A stretch of DNA of 64,000 nucleotides from an uncultured Bizionia sp. (GTDB lineage Bacteria; Bacteroidota; Bacteroidia; Flavobacteriales; Flavobacteriaceae): contig CANMCF010000001.1 of the NCBI GenBank assembly GCA_947496215.1, forward strand, positions 496,001 to 560,000, in the 5' to 3' direction. Both the position numbers and the translations under genes were made by a program. Under the pieces are notes generated by a model that saw only the letters and a list, made by a program, of their open reading frames with translations, made no database searches and was not told the origin of the DNA. Each line of letters opens with the position of its first letter. The first letter of the stretch is position 1. This document shows, piece after piece, positions 8,039 through 17,265 of the stretch.

Positions 8039-9724
8039 ATGCGACAACTCTTATTGTTTTTACTTTTTAGTGGTCCTCTATTTGGACAGACTCAATACCC
8101 TCAAGATTATTTTAGATCTCCCTTAGACATCACCATCGTACTAGCTGGCACATTTGCCGAGCTTCGCTCCAACCACTTTCATTCTGGATTGGACATCAAG
8201 ACGAAACAAATTCAAGGACTCAAGATATATGGCATAGCAGATGGCTATGTTAGTCGAATAAAAGTGGCACATTATGGCTATGGAAAAGCTTTGTATGTGA
8301 CACATCCAAACGGTTATACGAGCGTATATGCACATTTACAGAAATTCTCTCCTGAGATTGAAGCGTACATAAAGAAGAAACAATATGAAAAAGAATCCTT
8401 TGAGATTGAACTCTTCCCCAATGTCGACGAGTTATCCATTAAAAAAAATGATATCATAGCCTATTCAGGCAACACTGGAAGTTCCAGTGGACCACATTTG
8501 CATTTCGAAATTCGTGACAATGCGGAGAGACCGATAAACCCAATGCTATTTGGCATTGATGTGAAGGATTCTAAAAAGCCGATCATTTCCAATGTCTATG
8601 CCTATCCCATAGGTAAGAATTCCCATATAAACGGATCTGGGAAAAAGCAGAAATTGAGATTGATCCCTCAAAGGAATGGAAATTACAAAATAGAAAAAAT
8701 AGCTGCTTTTGGCTCCATAGGCTTCAGTATAGCTACCATAGACAGGCAGGATCTGGCAGCCAACAAAAATGGAGTCTACAACATAAAGACCTATTACAAT
8801 GGCATTCAAAACTTCGAAATAGACTTTAGGCGCTTTTCGTTTGCTGAAACCAAGCATTTGAATCGTTTGATCGATTACGAACATTTCAAAACAAAAAAAC
8901 AAAGACTTCAGAAACTATACATAGAAAAAAACAACCCCTTGAGTCTATATGACAATATCATTGACAACGGATACATTTCCGTAACGGATAGCACTGCTTC
9001 CGTATACAAAGTTGAAATTAGCGACTACAAGGGGAATACAACTTTTTTGGACATAACAATACAAGGAGATGACAAACTTCCTACTGAAGTGGAAGAAAAA
9101 AAGGTGACTCGGGATTACATCATTTCTGATCAAGTCACGAATTTGACTGGTGGCAATGTCTCCGTCAATTTTCCAAAAAACACCTTCTATGACGACTTTC
9201 ATATCGATTTCGATGTAACCAATGATACATTGACCTTGCACAAGCCTCTCATTCCCGTAAAAAAGTACTTTACCATTTCATATGACATAAGCAAGTATAA
9301 TAAAGAAGACATCAATCAGTTATATATAGCAGAGTTGAAAGGTTGGAACAATTTTCCTAGTTATTCATCTACCAAAAGAAAAGGCAACACTTTGATTACC
9401 AGAACAAAAGATTTAGGAACTTATGTATTAGCTACGGATACGGACGACCCGACAATAAGACCTGTAAATTTCAAAAACGGCTCTTGGTTGAGCAAATACC
9501 GTTTTTTGAAATTGAAAATTGGAGACAAAACAACGGGTATCTCCAATTATAGAGCTACAGTTAACGGTAAATGGATTCTGATGGAATACGATTATAAAAC
9601 AAAGACATTAACACACGATTTCAATGATGGAGCCATCACTGAAACCAAAAACAATTTAAAAGTAATTGTAACGGATAATGTTGGAAATAATACTACATTT
9701 GAATCTACATTTTATAGAAAATAA
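8039..9724 (+). CDS. M23 family metallopeptidase (LytM-like)
   Basis: 561 residues. A short signal peptide ends near residue 16 (LFGQ). The peptidase domain is at the N-terminus, residues about 35-165, with zinc ligands in HSGLD (H48, D52) and GPHLHFE (H153, H155), plus H99 in YAHL. All are present, so it is probably an active periplasmic or outer-membrane peptidoglycan endopeptidase. The remaining 390 residues are beta-rich without a recognised fold, a layout common in flavobacterial M23 proteins. It is followed after 17 bp by a TonB receptor and is probably co-transcribed with it. Confidence 0.9.
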   Translation: MRQLLLFLLFSGPLFGQTQYPQDYFRSPLDITIVLAGTFAELRSNHFHSGLDIKTKQIQGLKIYGIADGYVSRIKVAHYGYGKALYVTHPNGYTSVYAHLQKFSPEIEAYIKKKQYEKESFEIELFPNVDELSIKKNDIIAYSGNTGSSSGPHLHFEIRDNAERPINPMLFGIDVKDSKKPIISNVYAYPIGKNSHINGSGKKQKLRLIPQRNGNYKIEKIAAFGSIGFSIATIDRQDLAANKNGVYNIKTYYNGIQNFEIDFRRFSFAETKHLNRLIDYEHFKTKKQRLQKLYIEKNNPLSLYDNIIDNGYISVTDSTASVYKVEISDYKGNTTFLDITIQGDDKLPTEVEEKKVTRDYIISDQVTNLTGGNVSVNFPKNTFYDDFHIDFDVTNDTLTLHKPLIPVKKYFTISYDISKYNKEDINQLYIAELKGWNNFPSYSSTKRKGNTLITRTKDLGTYVLATDTDDPTIRPVNFKNGSWLSKYRFLKLKIGDKTTGISNYRATVNGKWILMEYDYKTKTLTHDFNDGAITETKNNLKVIVTDNVGNNTTFESTFYRK

Positions 9725-9741
9725 TTAATCTGACATATTGA

Positions 9742-12273
9742 ATGCAATCGAAACCTTTTCAAAATTCAGTTGCACTTAAAAAGAGACAAAAAATAGATAC
9801 AATCTTGACAACTAGACCAAACTTGCTGAAACTTATCGTTTTTATTTTACCTGTTTTCGTATTTGCGCAAACTGCAACTGTAAATGGTATTATTTTAAAT
9901 AATGACAACTTACCCATTGAAGGAGTAAACATAAAAACCGACAACGATGGAACTCAAACCAACGAAAACGGTTTTTTTGAATTAAAAGTACCTTCCAACA
10001 CAGATGTCAAATTGGTATTCACCCATATTTCCCATAAGAAAGTGGCAATAACCGTCAACTTGAAAAATGGAGAGACTTTTGAGTTCAACCCAGTGATGAG
10101 TGCAAGTGTGGAACAAATCTCTGAAATTGTCTTGAGTGGAAGAAAAAGAAAAGACGTAGAAGGAGTAGTTACGATAAAACCAGCAGTAATTAGAAAGATA
10201 CCCGGTGCAAATGCAGGTGTGGAAAACCTTTTAAAGACATTACCAGGGGTTAGTGGCAACAATGAATTGAGCACACAATATTCCGTACGAGGAGGAAACT
10301 TCGATGAAAATTTGGTCTATGTCAATGGCATAGAGGTCTACAGACCCTTTTTGGTCCGTTCGGGCCAACAAGAAGGTTTGAGTTTTGTAAATAGCGACTT
10401 GGTTTCCAACGTCGATTTTTCTGCAGGTGGATTCCAAGCCAAATATGGGGACAAGTTGTCTTCTGTTCTAGACATCACTTACAAAAAACCAACGGATTTC
10501 GGGGTAGCTGCAGATTTGAGCTTACTTGGAGGTAGTGTTGCAATTGAGACGATAAGCAAGGATTCAAAATTCACAGGAATTGCAGGCTTACGTTATAGGG
10601 ACAACAGCCTATTGGTACAGGCCAAGGAAACGGAAACAAACTACGATCCGAAATTTGCAGACATACAAAGTTACCTGACCTATCAATTCACGGATAAGTT
10701 CGAATTGAGTTTTCTAGGTAATGCATCCATCAACAAATACAATTACGAACCACAAACACGTCAAACAAACTTCGGGACATTGGATAATCCCCTGGCATTA
10801 TTGGTGTTTTACGAAGGACAGGAACGTGACTCCTATCAAACGCTTTTTGGTGCTTTTCAAGGGAATTATGAAGTCAATGACAATCTTAATTTAAACTTTG
10901 TCGCCTCCACCTACCATACTACTGAAGAAGAGCATTTTGATATTTTAGCAGAATATCGATTAGGTGAAGTAAATAGTAACATTGGAGACGAAGATTTAGG
11001 TGAGGTGGAATTCAGTGAAGGTATCGGTGGCCAATTGAATCATGGAAGAAACGATTTGGACGCTTTGATTACGACCGTGGAGCACAAAGGAACCTATAAC
11101 AAAGACGACAATGAATTCAAATGGTCTTTGAAATATACCAATGAGGACATTCGCGATCGATTGATAGAATGGGAAGTCATCGATTCTGCTGGCTTTTCCA
11201 TAAATCCACCAGACATAGGTGGTTTCGACAACCAGCCTTACACCCCAGATACGACACCTTTGGTGGCCTTTCAGAATGTACAAGCAAGAAACAATACTCA
11301 AATAAACAGATTGCAAGCATATCTGCAATGGAGCAAACGCTCCAAGTTGGGAACCAGCGATGTTTGGTACAATGCAGGTGTAAGAGTTCATAATTGGAGT
11401 GTTACGGATGAAGGATCCGACATAAAAAACGAGTCGCAGTCCGTATTTAGCCCAAGGGCTCAGTTTGCCATAAAGCCGGATTGGGAAAAGGATATGCTAT
11501 TTCGTGTAAGTGGTGGTTTATACTATCAACCTCCTTTCTATAGAGAATTGAGAGATGCCAATGGAATAGTACAGCCCAATGTAAAAGCGCAAAAATCGTT
11601 TCATTTGGTTCTAGGTAACGATTATAGCTTCAAGATCTGGGATAGACCATTTAAACTGACGACTGAAGCCTACTACAAGAATCTAACCGATGTAAACCCA
11701 TATACGGTGGAGAACGTTCGTATCAGATACAGAGCAAACAATACGGCCAAAGCCTATGCTTACGGTTTGGACATGCGCTTGAATGGGGAGTTCGTTCCTG
11801 GTACGGAAAGTTGGTTCAGCTTTGGTTATTTAAAGACCGAGGAAAACATAGGTGGTCGTGGTTATATTCCTCGCCCTACAGATCAACGTTTGAAGTTTGC
11901 CGCCTTGTTTCAAGATTACGTACCGAATATACCAAATATGAAAATGTATTTGAACTTGGTATACAACACTGGTTTGCCTGGAGGCTCTCCAAGTTATGCA
12001 GATCCGTACGTCTTTCAAAGCCGATTACCGGATTACAAAAGAGCAGACATAGGCTTCCAATTTGTAATCGTGGATGACAAGAAACAATTTGATAGAGGTT
12101 GGAAAAAACCATTCAAAGAGCTTTCGTTTGGTTTTGAAATCTTCAACATATTCGATGTGCAAAACTCCATCACCAATACATGGGTAAGAGATGTTTATAG
12201 CAAACGCCAATATGCCATTCCAAACTATTTGACACCACGTGTGTTCAATGTAAGGACTACAATGCGATTTTAA
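9742..12273 (+). CDS. TonB-dependent receptor with carboxypeptidase-like domain
   Basis: 843 residues. An unusually long N-terminus of about 27 polar residues precedes the hydrophobic leader LLKLIVFILPVFVFAQ, so a start later than 9742 is possible. A CarboxypepD_reg-like domain (about residues 45-125, ending LSGRKRKDVEGV) is followed by the plug (about 140-250: PGANAGVENLLKTLPGV, YSVRGGNFDENLVYVNG) and a 22-strand-type barrel ending in NVRTTMRF with terminal Phe. It should import an unknown ligand across the outer membrane using TonB energy. No SusD-type lipoprotein is adjacent, so it is not a classical polysaccharide-utilisation pair. Confidence 0.9.
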   Translation: MQSKPFQNSVALKKRQKIDTILTTRPNLLKLIVFILPVFVFAQTATVNGIILNNDNLPIEGVNIKTDNDGTQTNENGFFELKVPSNTDVKLVFTHISHKKVAITVNLKNGETFEFNPVMSASVEQISEIVLSGRKRKDVEGVVTIKPAVIRKIPGANAGVENLLKTLPGVSGNNELSTQYSVRGGNFDENLVYVNGIEVYRPFLVRSGQQEGLSFVNSDLVSNVDFSAGGFQAKYGDKLSSVLDITYKKPTDFGVAADLSLLGGSVAIETISKDSKFTGIAGLRYRDNSLLVQAKETETNYDPKFADIQSYLTYQFTDKFELSFLGNASINKYNYEPQTRQTNFGTLDNPLALLVFYEGQERDSYQTLFGAFQGNYEVNDNLNLNFVASTYHTTEEEHFDILAEYRLGEVNSNIGDEDLGEVEFSEGIGGQLNHGRNDLDALITTVEHKGTYNKDDNEFKWSLKYTNEDIRDRLIEWEVIDSAGFSINPPDIGGFDNQPYTPDTTPLVAFQNVQARNNTQINRLQAYLQWSKRSKLGTSDVWYNAGVRVHNWSVTDEGSDIKNESQSVFSPRAQFAIKPDWEKDMLFRVSGGLYYQPPFYRELRDANGIVQPNVKAQKSFHLVLGNDYSFKIWDRPFKLTTEAYYKNLTDVNPYTVENVRIRYRANNTAKAYAYGLDMRLNGEFVPGTESWFSFGYLKTEENIGGRGYIPRPTDQRLKFAALFQDYVPNIPNMKMYLNLVYNTGLPGGSPSYADPYVFQSRLPDYKRADIGFQFVIVDDKKQFDRGWKKPFKELSFGFEIFNIFDVQNSITNTWVRDVYSKRQYAIPNYLTPRVFNVRTTMRF

Positions 12274-12305
12274 GAGGATTTAACACCCTTTGAAGTATTT
12301 TCAAC

Positions 12306-12331
12306 GGCCTCAACCTAATTGTTATTAGGCC
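12306..12331 (+). terminator. Possible terminator after the TonB receptor
   Basis: GGCCT at 12306 and AGGCC at 12327 form an imperfect hairpin about 33 nt past the receptor stop, followed by GTATTTATA rather than a clean T-run. Confidence 0.45.
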
Positions 12332-12391
12332 GTATTTATATTCTATAATTAAGGGATATATCCATATGATTCTTCCAATGTAGGTATAAAT

Positions 12392-12430
12392 AAAGAGGGG
12401 CAATCTAAGAAACTTAGCCCTCCCTCTTTT
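12392..12430 (-). terminator. Terminator of the Trx-ApbE-DUF4266-DUF3570 operon
   Basis: A stem AAAGAGGG/CCCTCTTT (12392-12399 with 12422-12429) has an inner TAAG/CTTA helix. On the leftward strand it is followed by TTTATTTAT. It lies 28 nt past the DUF3570 stop. Confidence 0.75.
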
Positions 12431-12457
12431 CATAAAACAATCAATTTCATTTCTCAA

Positions 12458-13903
12458 TTAATCCAACGCAAACTTAAATCCTGTGGAAATGATGCTTGCT
12501 TTCAATCCATCGCTTCTATTGTAGATGCTATATCTCAGATCGAATGATTTCAACCCCAGTTTGAAAATTTTAAATTTAGTGAATACATCAGTATACTTAA
12601 ACCCCAAACCATATTGATGGCTATTGAATTTCGATAGATCGTAATCTGAAGTATAGAACTCCGATGTGGACATATGTGTTTCGTATGGCGCAAAATAATC
12701 GGCTGCAGTCTGATTGTAAAAACGATACGTTGGATACAATGTAAACTTTCCTTCTCCAAGCTTTATAGGCAATTCTATGCTAGCCGTATGGGAATTAACT
12801 CCCCAGTTGTCAAAATAATAGCGGTAATAGGTACGTAAAGAGAGTGTTTCGTTAATATAATAGTTGAAACGTGCACCTATCGGAACTTTAAATCTAGAGC
12901 TCGGCATACGTTCAATGTCATCAGCCAATTGAAAAACATCGGTATTCGCTGGCGTAGCATAGTTAGGAATGCTCGTAGCGTTACCGATGTAGTAGTTGGC
13001 TCTATCTGCAAAGTATACACGTTGCATTGGGTTGGCCAACCATCCTTTTTGCTTTACCAGGTCAAAGAACAAGGAGATTTGGGCATTCTTGTTCAATATT
13101 TGCGAAAAGCTAAAGGATAGAGAATAAGAGTTTCTTGCTTTGCCTTGTACCAAAGTCGTATTCAATGGAGACCAAACCACTGGGCCATTCTTATCTATGA
13201 TGTTACCGTTTTGATCCAAAATATCTATGGTACTGAAAAATCCATTGTTCAAATCTTGCCCTGCTTCATTGTAGGAATCCAATTCGGTTGGATATTTAGG
13301 ACTCCATGTATCTAAATACACTTGGGCCTTAACACCTACTTCCGTATTTTTTTCATTGAACAACTTTGTGAAACCACCTCCAAAGCCTGCTGACACATAA
13401 TCATATTCAGCAGCAAAACCAACATTGGCACTCCAAATGCTATTTCTATCGTCCGAGCTATGACTGTAACTTGCATTTACCGTCCCCCAAACATCCATGG
13501 CCGAGGCTCCTGATGATGCCACCCAAGGACTTCCTGTCACTGCACTAGCTATTTTATCCTCCTCTTCCTCATTCCCTGAGGCACCACTGGAATCAAAAGG
13601 GTCCAAATTACTGGATGAGGCAGATGTATATGCCGAGATCCCAGCATCCACGGTTAAAACATCATCTACATTCAAAGGAATTGCCACTACAAAGGTTGGG
13701 GTGATATCCGTAAGTTCCTCGTTACCGACACCTCCAGTTACTGAAGCGTGGTTTCCATCTTGCTCATAGTAACTCATTAAAAAATCCACTTCCGTAAATT
13801 CCAAAACACGTTTTTTATAAGTATTCAGGGAATCTGTAGGTTGTGTTTGGGCAAAAGCGAAAGTCGTCACCATAAGCACGACCAAAATAAAAACCTTTCT
13901 CAT
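12458..13903 (-). CDS. DUF3570 outer-membrane beta-barrel protein
   Basis: 481 residues from the ATG at 13903, chosen because it opens a signal peptide (MRKVFILVVLMVTTFAFAQ) and lies 1 bp after the DUF4266 stop; an upstream in-frame ATG at 13963 would overlap that gene. The body is a barrel-like sequence with many Tyr/Trp strand ends (SYSLSFSFSQILN, LSLRTYYRYYFDNWG, HQYGLGFKYTDVF) and ends in Asp. The DUF3570 family is uncharacterised. It is the last gene of a four-gene operon with a periplasmic thioredoxin, ApbE and DUF4266. The location suggests an outer-membrane component for a flavin- or thiol-dependent redox process, which is inference. Confidence 0.85.
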   Translation of the reverse strand: MRKVFILVVLMVTTFAFAQTQPTDSLNTYKKRVLEFTEVDFLMSYYEQDGNHASVTGGVGNEELTDITPTFVVAIPLNVDDVLTVDAGISAYTSASSSNLDPFDSSGASGNEEEEDKIASAVTGSPWVASSGASAMDVWGTVNASYSHSSDDRNSIWSANVGFAAEYDYVSAGFGGGFTKLFNEKNTEVGVKAQVYLDTWSPKYPTELDSYNEAGQDLNNGFFSTIDILDQNGNIIDKNGPVVWSPLNTTLVQGKARNSYSLSFSFSQILNKNAQISLFFDLVKQKGWLANPMQRVYFADRANYYIGNATSIPNYATPANTDVFQLADDIERMPSSRFKVPIGARFNYYINETLSLRTYYRYYFDNWGVNSHTASIELPIKLGEGKFTLYPTYRFYNQTAADYFAPYETHMSTSEFYTSDYDLSKFNSHQYGLGFKYTDVFTKFKIFKLGLKSFDLRYSIYNRSDGLKASIISTGFKFALD

Positions 13904-13904
13904 G

Positions 13905-14114
13905 TTAGTTGCAACCACAGCCTCCTCCTGTTTTTCCTCCATTTGCACCGGATGCTGCTTCACGGTATACTTGAAAATTTGTTTCGAAGCGGTTTATCGT
14001 CAACGAAGACAATTTCATGTCCGGATCGTTGATGTTCACTTTTTCATATTCTTTTATTGCAACACAAGATGTCAAACTTGCCAATGCCATCATCATAAAA
14101 AGGAATCTATTCAT
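13905..14114 (-). CDS. DUF4266 small lipoprotein with CGC tail
   Basis: 69 residues from the ATG at 14114. A lipoprotein signal is present (MALASLTSC, lipidated C17). The mature peptide of about 50 residues contains KVNINDPDMKL and ends in a Gly-rich tail, AASGANGGKTGGGCGCN, with C66 and C68 two residues apart. This tail and size fit family DUF4266. It is tightly packed between apbE (10 bp upstream) and DUF3570 (1 bp downstream). The paired cysteines could be substrates of the operon's thioredoxin or bind a metal. The SGAN segment resembles, but does not match, the SGAT-type flavinylation site of ApbE substrates. No function is established from the sequence. Confidence 0.85.
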   Translation of the reverse strand: MNRFLFMMMALASLTSCVAIKEYEKVNINDPDMKLSSLTINRFETNFQVYREAASGANGGKTGGGCGCN

Positions 14115-14124
14115 ATATAATTGT

Positions 14125-15111
14125 TTAATTAGATTTGTTAATGCTATTTGAGTAATGCACCTTTCCTTTGTCATCCACTATGATGCATTCCACTGCCTTC
14201 AATTGATTTATTAAGTCCAAGCCTACTTCCTTCCCCATCACAAAGATTGAAGTTGCCAAGGCATCAGCCAATTCTGCACTGGAAGACAGAACACTTACAC
14301 TTACTATGCCGCTACTAGGATATCCTGTCCTTGGGTCTATGATGTGCGTATAGGTCCTTCCATTGAAAGTGACATTTTTTTCATAATTCCCAGACGTAAC
14401 CACCGCTTGTTCATAGATTGGCAATAGGACAAACATCTTGTTCTTGTTCAATGGATTCTTTATTGCTACTTGCCAATCCTCTCCGTCTACCTGTTTCCCC
14501 CAAGAATTCAAATCTCCCGAGGCATTTATGATTCCCCCGGATACTCCATTGCTTTTCAACAGTCTTTTGGCTTTATCCGCTGCATAGCCTTTTCCAATGC
14601 CACCAAAGCCGATTTTCATACCTTTCAATTTCAAGAAAACGGTATGCTCTTCTTCATTTAAAACAATATTCTCATAACCTACTTTTACTACAGAATTTTC
14701 GATTTCATCTTCAGAAGGCATTTCGGTCATGCTACCATCAAACTTCCAAATTCTATCCATCGATGCGTAACTGATGTCGAAAGCGCCATCCGTAAGTTTT
14801 GAAATATGCATTGCCCGTTTTATTAATAGAAAAAGCTCCTCATCTACTTTCACAGGCTGTATTCCTGCATTTTTGTTAATTGAAGACGTTTGTGAATTTA
14901 CATCCCAAGATGAAATCAATCTTTCTATTCTTGAGATTTCATCCACAGCCATATCAATGTAGACATTAGCTTCTTTTTCATTTTCTGAAACCACGGTAAT
15001 GTCAAAGCGACTGCCCATCAACTTCAATGTTCGCCTATGTGTCTCTTGGGCAGTCGCAAACCATAGATTCAAGGCAGCGACATATATGAATATTTGTTTG
15101 ACTATGTTCAT
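14125..15111 (-). CDS. apbE: FAD:protein FMN transferase (ApbE)
   Basis: 328 residues with an N-terminal signal peptide (about 1-21, ending FATAQ), so the enzyme is exported. ApbE transfers FMN from FAD onto Thr/Ser of extracytosolic proteins, using magnesium. Family motifs in order: an N-terminal LMGSRFDITV strand, FGGIGKGYAADKA, INASGDLNSWG, VTSGNYEKN, HIIDPRTGYPSSG and the metal-binding region SSAELADALATSIFVMG. All are intact. It starts 1 bp after the thioredoxin stop. No classic substrate (NqrC/RnfG or FMN-binding domain) is in the window, so its target may be a neighbour or encoded elsewhere. Confidence 0.93.
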   Translation of the reverse strand: MNIVKQIFIYVAALNLWFATAQETHRRTLKLMGSRFDITVVSENEKEANVYIDMAVDEISRIERLISSWDVNSQTSSINKNAGIQPVKVDEELFLLIKRAMHISKLTDGAFDISYASMDRIWKFDGSMTEMPSEDEIENSVVKVGYENIVLNEEEHTVFLKLKGMKIGFGGIGKGYAADKAKRLLKSNGVSGGIINASGDLNSWGKQVDGEDWQVAIKNPLNKNKMFVLLPIYEQAVVTSGNYEKNVTFNGRTYTHIIDPRTGYPSSGIVSVSVLSSSAELADALATSIFVMGKEVGLDLINQLKAVECIIVDDKGKVHYSNSINKSN

Positions 15112-15112
15112 T

Positions 15113-15544
15113 CTAATGAAAAGAATTAATTAATTTGATGTATTCCTTCGGTGTAGTCTTTTCATATCCAACTTGACCTAGGGGCTTACCTTCTTTATCC
15201 AAAACGACTACCAAAGGAAAAAAACCATTCTTGTTGTAGCGTTCGGCCAATAGATTGTTGTGTTCTTGCAAATCTTCGTTCAAAGCATTCTTTTTCCTTT
15301 TAGGGAAATCTGCCTTAAGAAGCGTGAAATTTTCTTTGGAATAGTCCTTGAAAGTTTCAGAGTTCCAAATTTCACGCTCCAATTTCATACAAGGAGCACA
15401 CCAATCTGATCCCGAAAACACGAGTATGATTTTTTGATTTTTCTCTTGGGCTCTCTTTTTAGCCATTTCAAAATCGGTATTCCACTCTTGACCAAAGCCA
15501 AAAGCACTAATCAATACCATCATTGCAAACATTAATTTTTTCAT
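15113..15544 (-). CDS. Periplasmic thioredoxin-fold protein
   Basis: 143 residues from the ATG at 15544, which opens the signal peptide MKKLMFAMMVLISAFGFGQ; a longer reading to 15604 lacks a plausible leader. The thioredoxin motif GSDWCAPCMKLEREIW has active-site C49 and C52, followed by a cis-Pro region (GFFPLVVVLDKEGK). It resembles the DUF255/Thioredoxin_7 type found in periplasmic redox proteins. It is the first gene of the operon with apbE, DUF4266 and DUF3570. A likely role is to reduce or form disulfides in an operon product such as the CGC tail of DUF4266, which is inference. Confidence 0.9.
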   Translation of the reverse strand: MKKLMFAMMVLISAFGFGQEWNTDFEMAKKRAQEKNQKIILVFSGSDWCAPCMKLEREIWNSETFKDYSKENFTLLKADFPKRKKNALNEDLQEHNNLLAERYNKNGFFPLVVVLDKEGKPLGQVGYEKTTPKEYIKLINSFH

Positions 15545-15638
15545 AAGGAAATCCAGGGTTATAATTCTTCTATGCATACCTATGACAGCAAAAAAACAAT
15601 GCACCCTATTTTTTTTAGATTTATTTTAATAGTTTGAG

Positions 15639-15646
15639 TACTTTTG
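15639..15646 (+). promoter_or_regulatory. -7 box upstream of the ECF sigma factor gene
   Basis: TACTTTTG matches TAnnTTTG and lies 19 nt before the sigma gene start codon. No clear -33 TTG is at the expected distance. Confidence 0.55.
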
Positions 15647-15665
15647 ACTATCTCATAAGGATAAA

Positions 15666-16187
15666 ATGCCAGAAAAAGAACCTTCTATATGCGAAGAAAA
15701 AAATTATAATCAGCTATTTCGTAACTTTTACGAACCAGCTACCAAGTACATATATTACAAATGTGGAAACTTGCAACAAGCTGAGGATATCGTACAAAAC
15801 GTATTCATAAAGCTATGGAAACTTTGTGCCTCTGTTAGTTTTTACAAAGCCAAGTCATATATATATACCGCTTGCAACAATCTGTTTTTAAATGATGTCG
15901 CCCATCAAAAAGTAGTTTTGAAACACCAACGGACCATCAAGGAAAACACAGATTATGAAAGCCCCGATTTTTTGATTGAAATCGACGAATTCAGACAAAA
16001 GTTAAAGACTGCCATAAACACATTGGCCATCAAAGAACGAGAAGTCTTCCTATTGAGTAGGGTTGAAAACAAAACCTACAAGGAAATTGCGGAGATTACC
16101 GGATTGACGGTAAAGGCCATAGAACGAAGAATGAGCAAGGCTTTACAAGAGTTGAGAGCCATATTGGGCAAAGAAATCAAAATATGA
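15666..16187 (+). CDS. ECF RNA polymerase sigma factor, FecI-like
   Basis: 173 residues. Sigma-2 (about 15-85) has FRNFYEPATKYIYYKCGNLQQAEDIVQNVFIKLW. Sigma-4 (about 110-165) has LPxK-type AIKEREVFLLSRVENKTYKEIAEITGLTVKAIERRMSKALQEL split over its helix-turn-helix. The next genes are a FecR-like anti-sigma factor and an STN-domain TonB receptor, the standard order for cell-surface signalling, so this factor is probably released when the receptor binds its ligand. It is divergent from the thioredoxin/ApbE operon, with starts about 120 bp apart, so the two may share control. Confidence 0.93.
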   Translation: MPEKEPSICEEKNYNQLFRNFYEPATKYIYYKCGNLQQAEDIVQNVFIKLWKLCASVSFYKAKSYIYTACNNLFLNDVAHQKVVLKHQRTIKENTDYESPDFLIEIDEFRQKLKTAINTLAIKEREVFLLSRVENKTYKEIAEITGLTVKAIERRMSKALQELRAILGKEIKI

Positions 16188-16236
16188 AATAGGGTACTTT
16201 ATTTTTTAAATGTCTAAATAGTAAGACACTAAGCAA

Positions 16237-17148
16237 ATGATGAAAAACTACGATACAGATGATACATTTTTAGGCCGATGGCTCGCTGGAGAACTTTCAG
16301 AAGAGGAGCGCATTGCTTTTGAAAAGACGGGTGCCTACAAACAGTTTGACATTATTAACAAGGAAGTACAATTATTGGAAGGCCCAAATATAGATACTGA
16401 AAAAGCCTTGGAAGTCGTAAGGCAAAAATTACAAATGACTCCACAAAAAAGGAAAGTTATTTCATTATGGAAATCTATCGCTGTTGCTGCCATTCTAATT
16501 GTCAGTGCGGGAATGTTTCTAAATTCATCAAAGACGCATACCACGACAATAGGAGAAACACAAACAATTACCCTTGCAGATGGTTCCATCATCAATTTAA
16601 ATGCAAACTCCAGTTTGTCTTACAAGCGCTTTTTTTGGAAAGACAACAAAGCGGTCAATCTAACTGGTGAAGGTTATTTTACCATAACCAAGGGGAAAGG
16701 TTTCAAAGTAAATACATCCAAAGGCAGTATTGCTGTTCTTGGCACCGAATTCAACATAAAGGATAGAACCGACTTTAAAGTCATGTGCTATAAAGGCAAA
16801 GTCAGTTTCACAGAACTCGGCAATAACAATGAATCTCACACCCTAACCAAGGGAATGCAAGTGAATTTGACAAAAGGGAGTATTGAAAAAAGTATTTTCG
16901 AAGAAGACACCCCATCCTGGAGACAAGGTATCTCCTCTTTTGAAAATCAACCCCTATCCAAAGTACTGGAAGAATTGGCTTTGTATTTCCCTGTGGAATT
17001 CGAAGCAGATGCAGTAAACTCTGCTCGTACATTCACTGGAAGTTTCAACCATGAGGATTTAGATATCGCTTTAAAGTCTACATTGACTCCCATGGGAATT
17101 GCATATGAGAAATCCGATGCAAAAAATGTCATCATACTTTCCGAATAG
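16237..17148 (+). CDS. FecR family anti-sigma factor
   Basis: 303 residues. A cytoplasmic N-terminal sigma-binding region (about 1-75, with FLGRWLAGELSEEE) precedes a single membrane helix (about 78-95), a periplasmic FecR domain (about 105-200, with LADGSIINLNANSSLSY and LGTEFNI) and a C-terminal DUF4974 domain (about 225-300, with ENQPLSKVLEELALYFPVEFE) that contacts the STN domain of the partner receptor. This is a standard transmembrane regulator coupling receptor occupancy to the sigma factor encoded 50 bp upstream. Confidence 0.92.
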   Translation: MMKNYDTDDTFLGRWLAGELSEEERIAFEKTGAYKQFDIINKEVQLLEGPNIDTEKALEVVRQKLQMTPQKRKVISLWKSIAVAAILIVSAGMFLNSSKTHTTTIGETQTITLADGSIINLNANSSLSYKRFFWKDNKAVNLTGEGYFTITKGKGFKVNTSKGSIAVLGTEFNIKDRTDFKVMCYKGKVSFTELGNNNESHTLTKGMQVNLTKGSIEKSIFEEDTPSWRQGISSFENQPLSKVLEELALYFPVEFEADAVNSARTFTGSFNHEDLDIALKSTLTPMGIAYEKSDAKNVIILSE

Positions 17149-17265
17149 AAAAATGAGTGGTTTTTTCCAAAATCACCATAAAATATGAATTGATAATCAT
17201 TATTTTTGAGCCGTTAAAGTCCCAAGCAACCAATATAATTTACCCCAAAACAATAAAACAGGCGT

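Noticed and set aside
13905-14114. DUF4266 as a RiPP-like precursor peptide
   Set aside because: It has a lipoprotein signal and a known-family look, and the operon lacks radical-SAM, YcaO or similar maturases.
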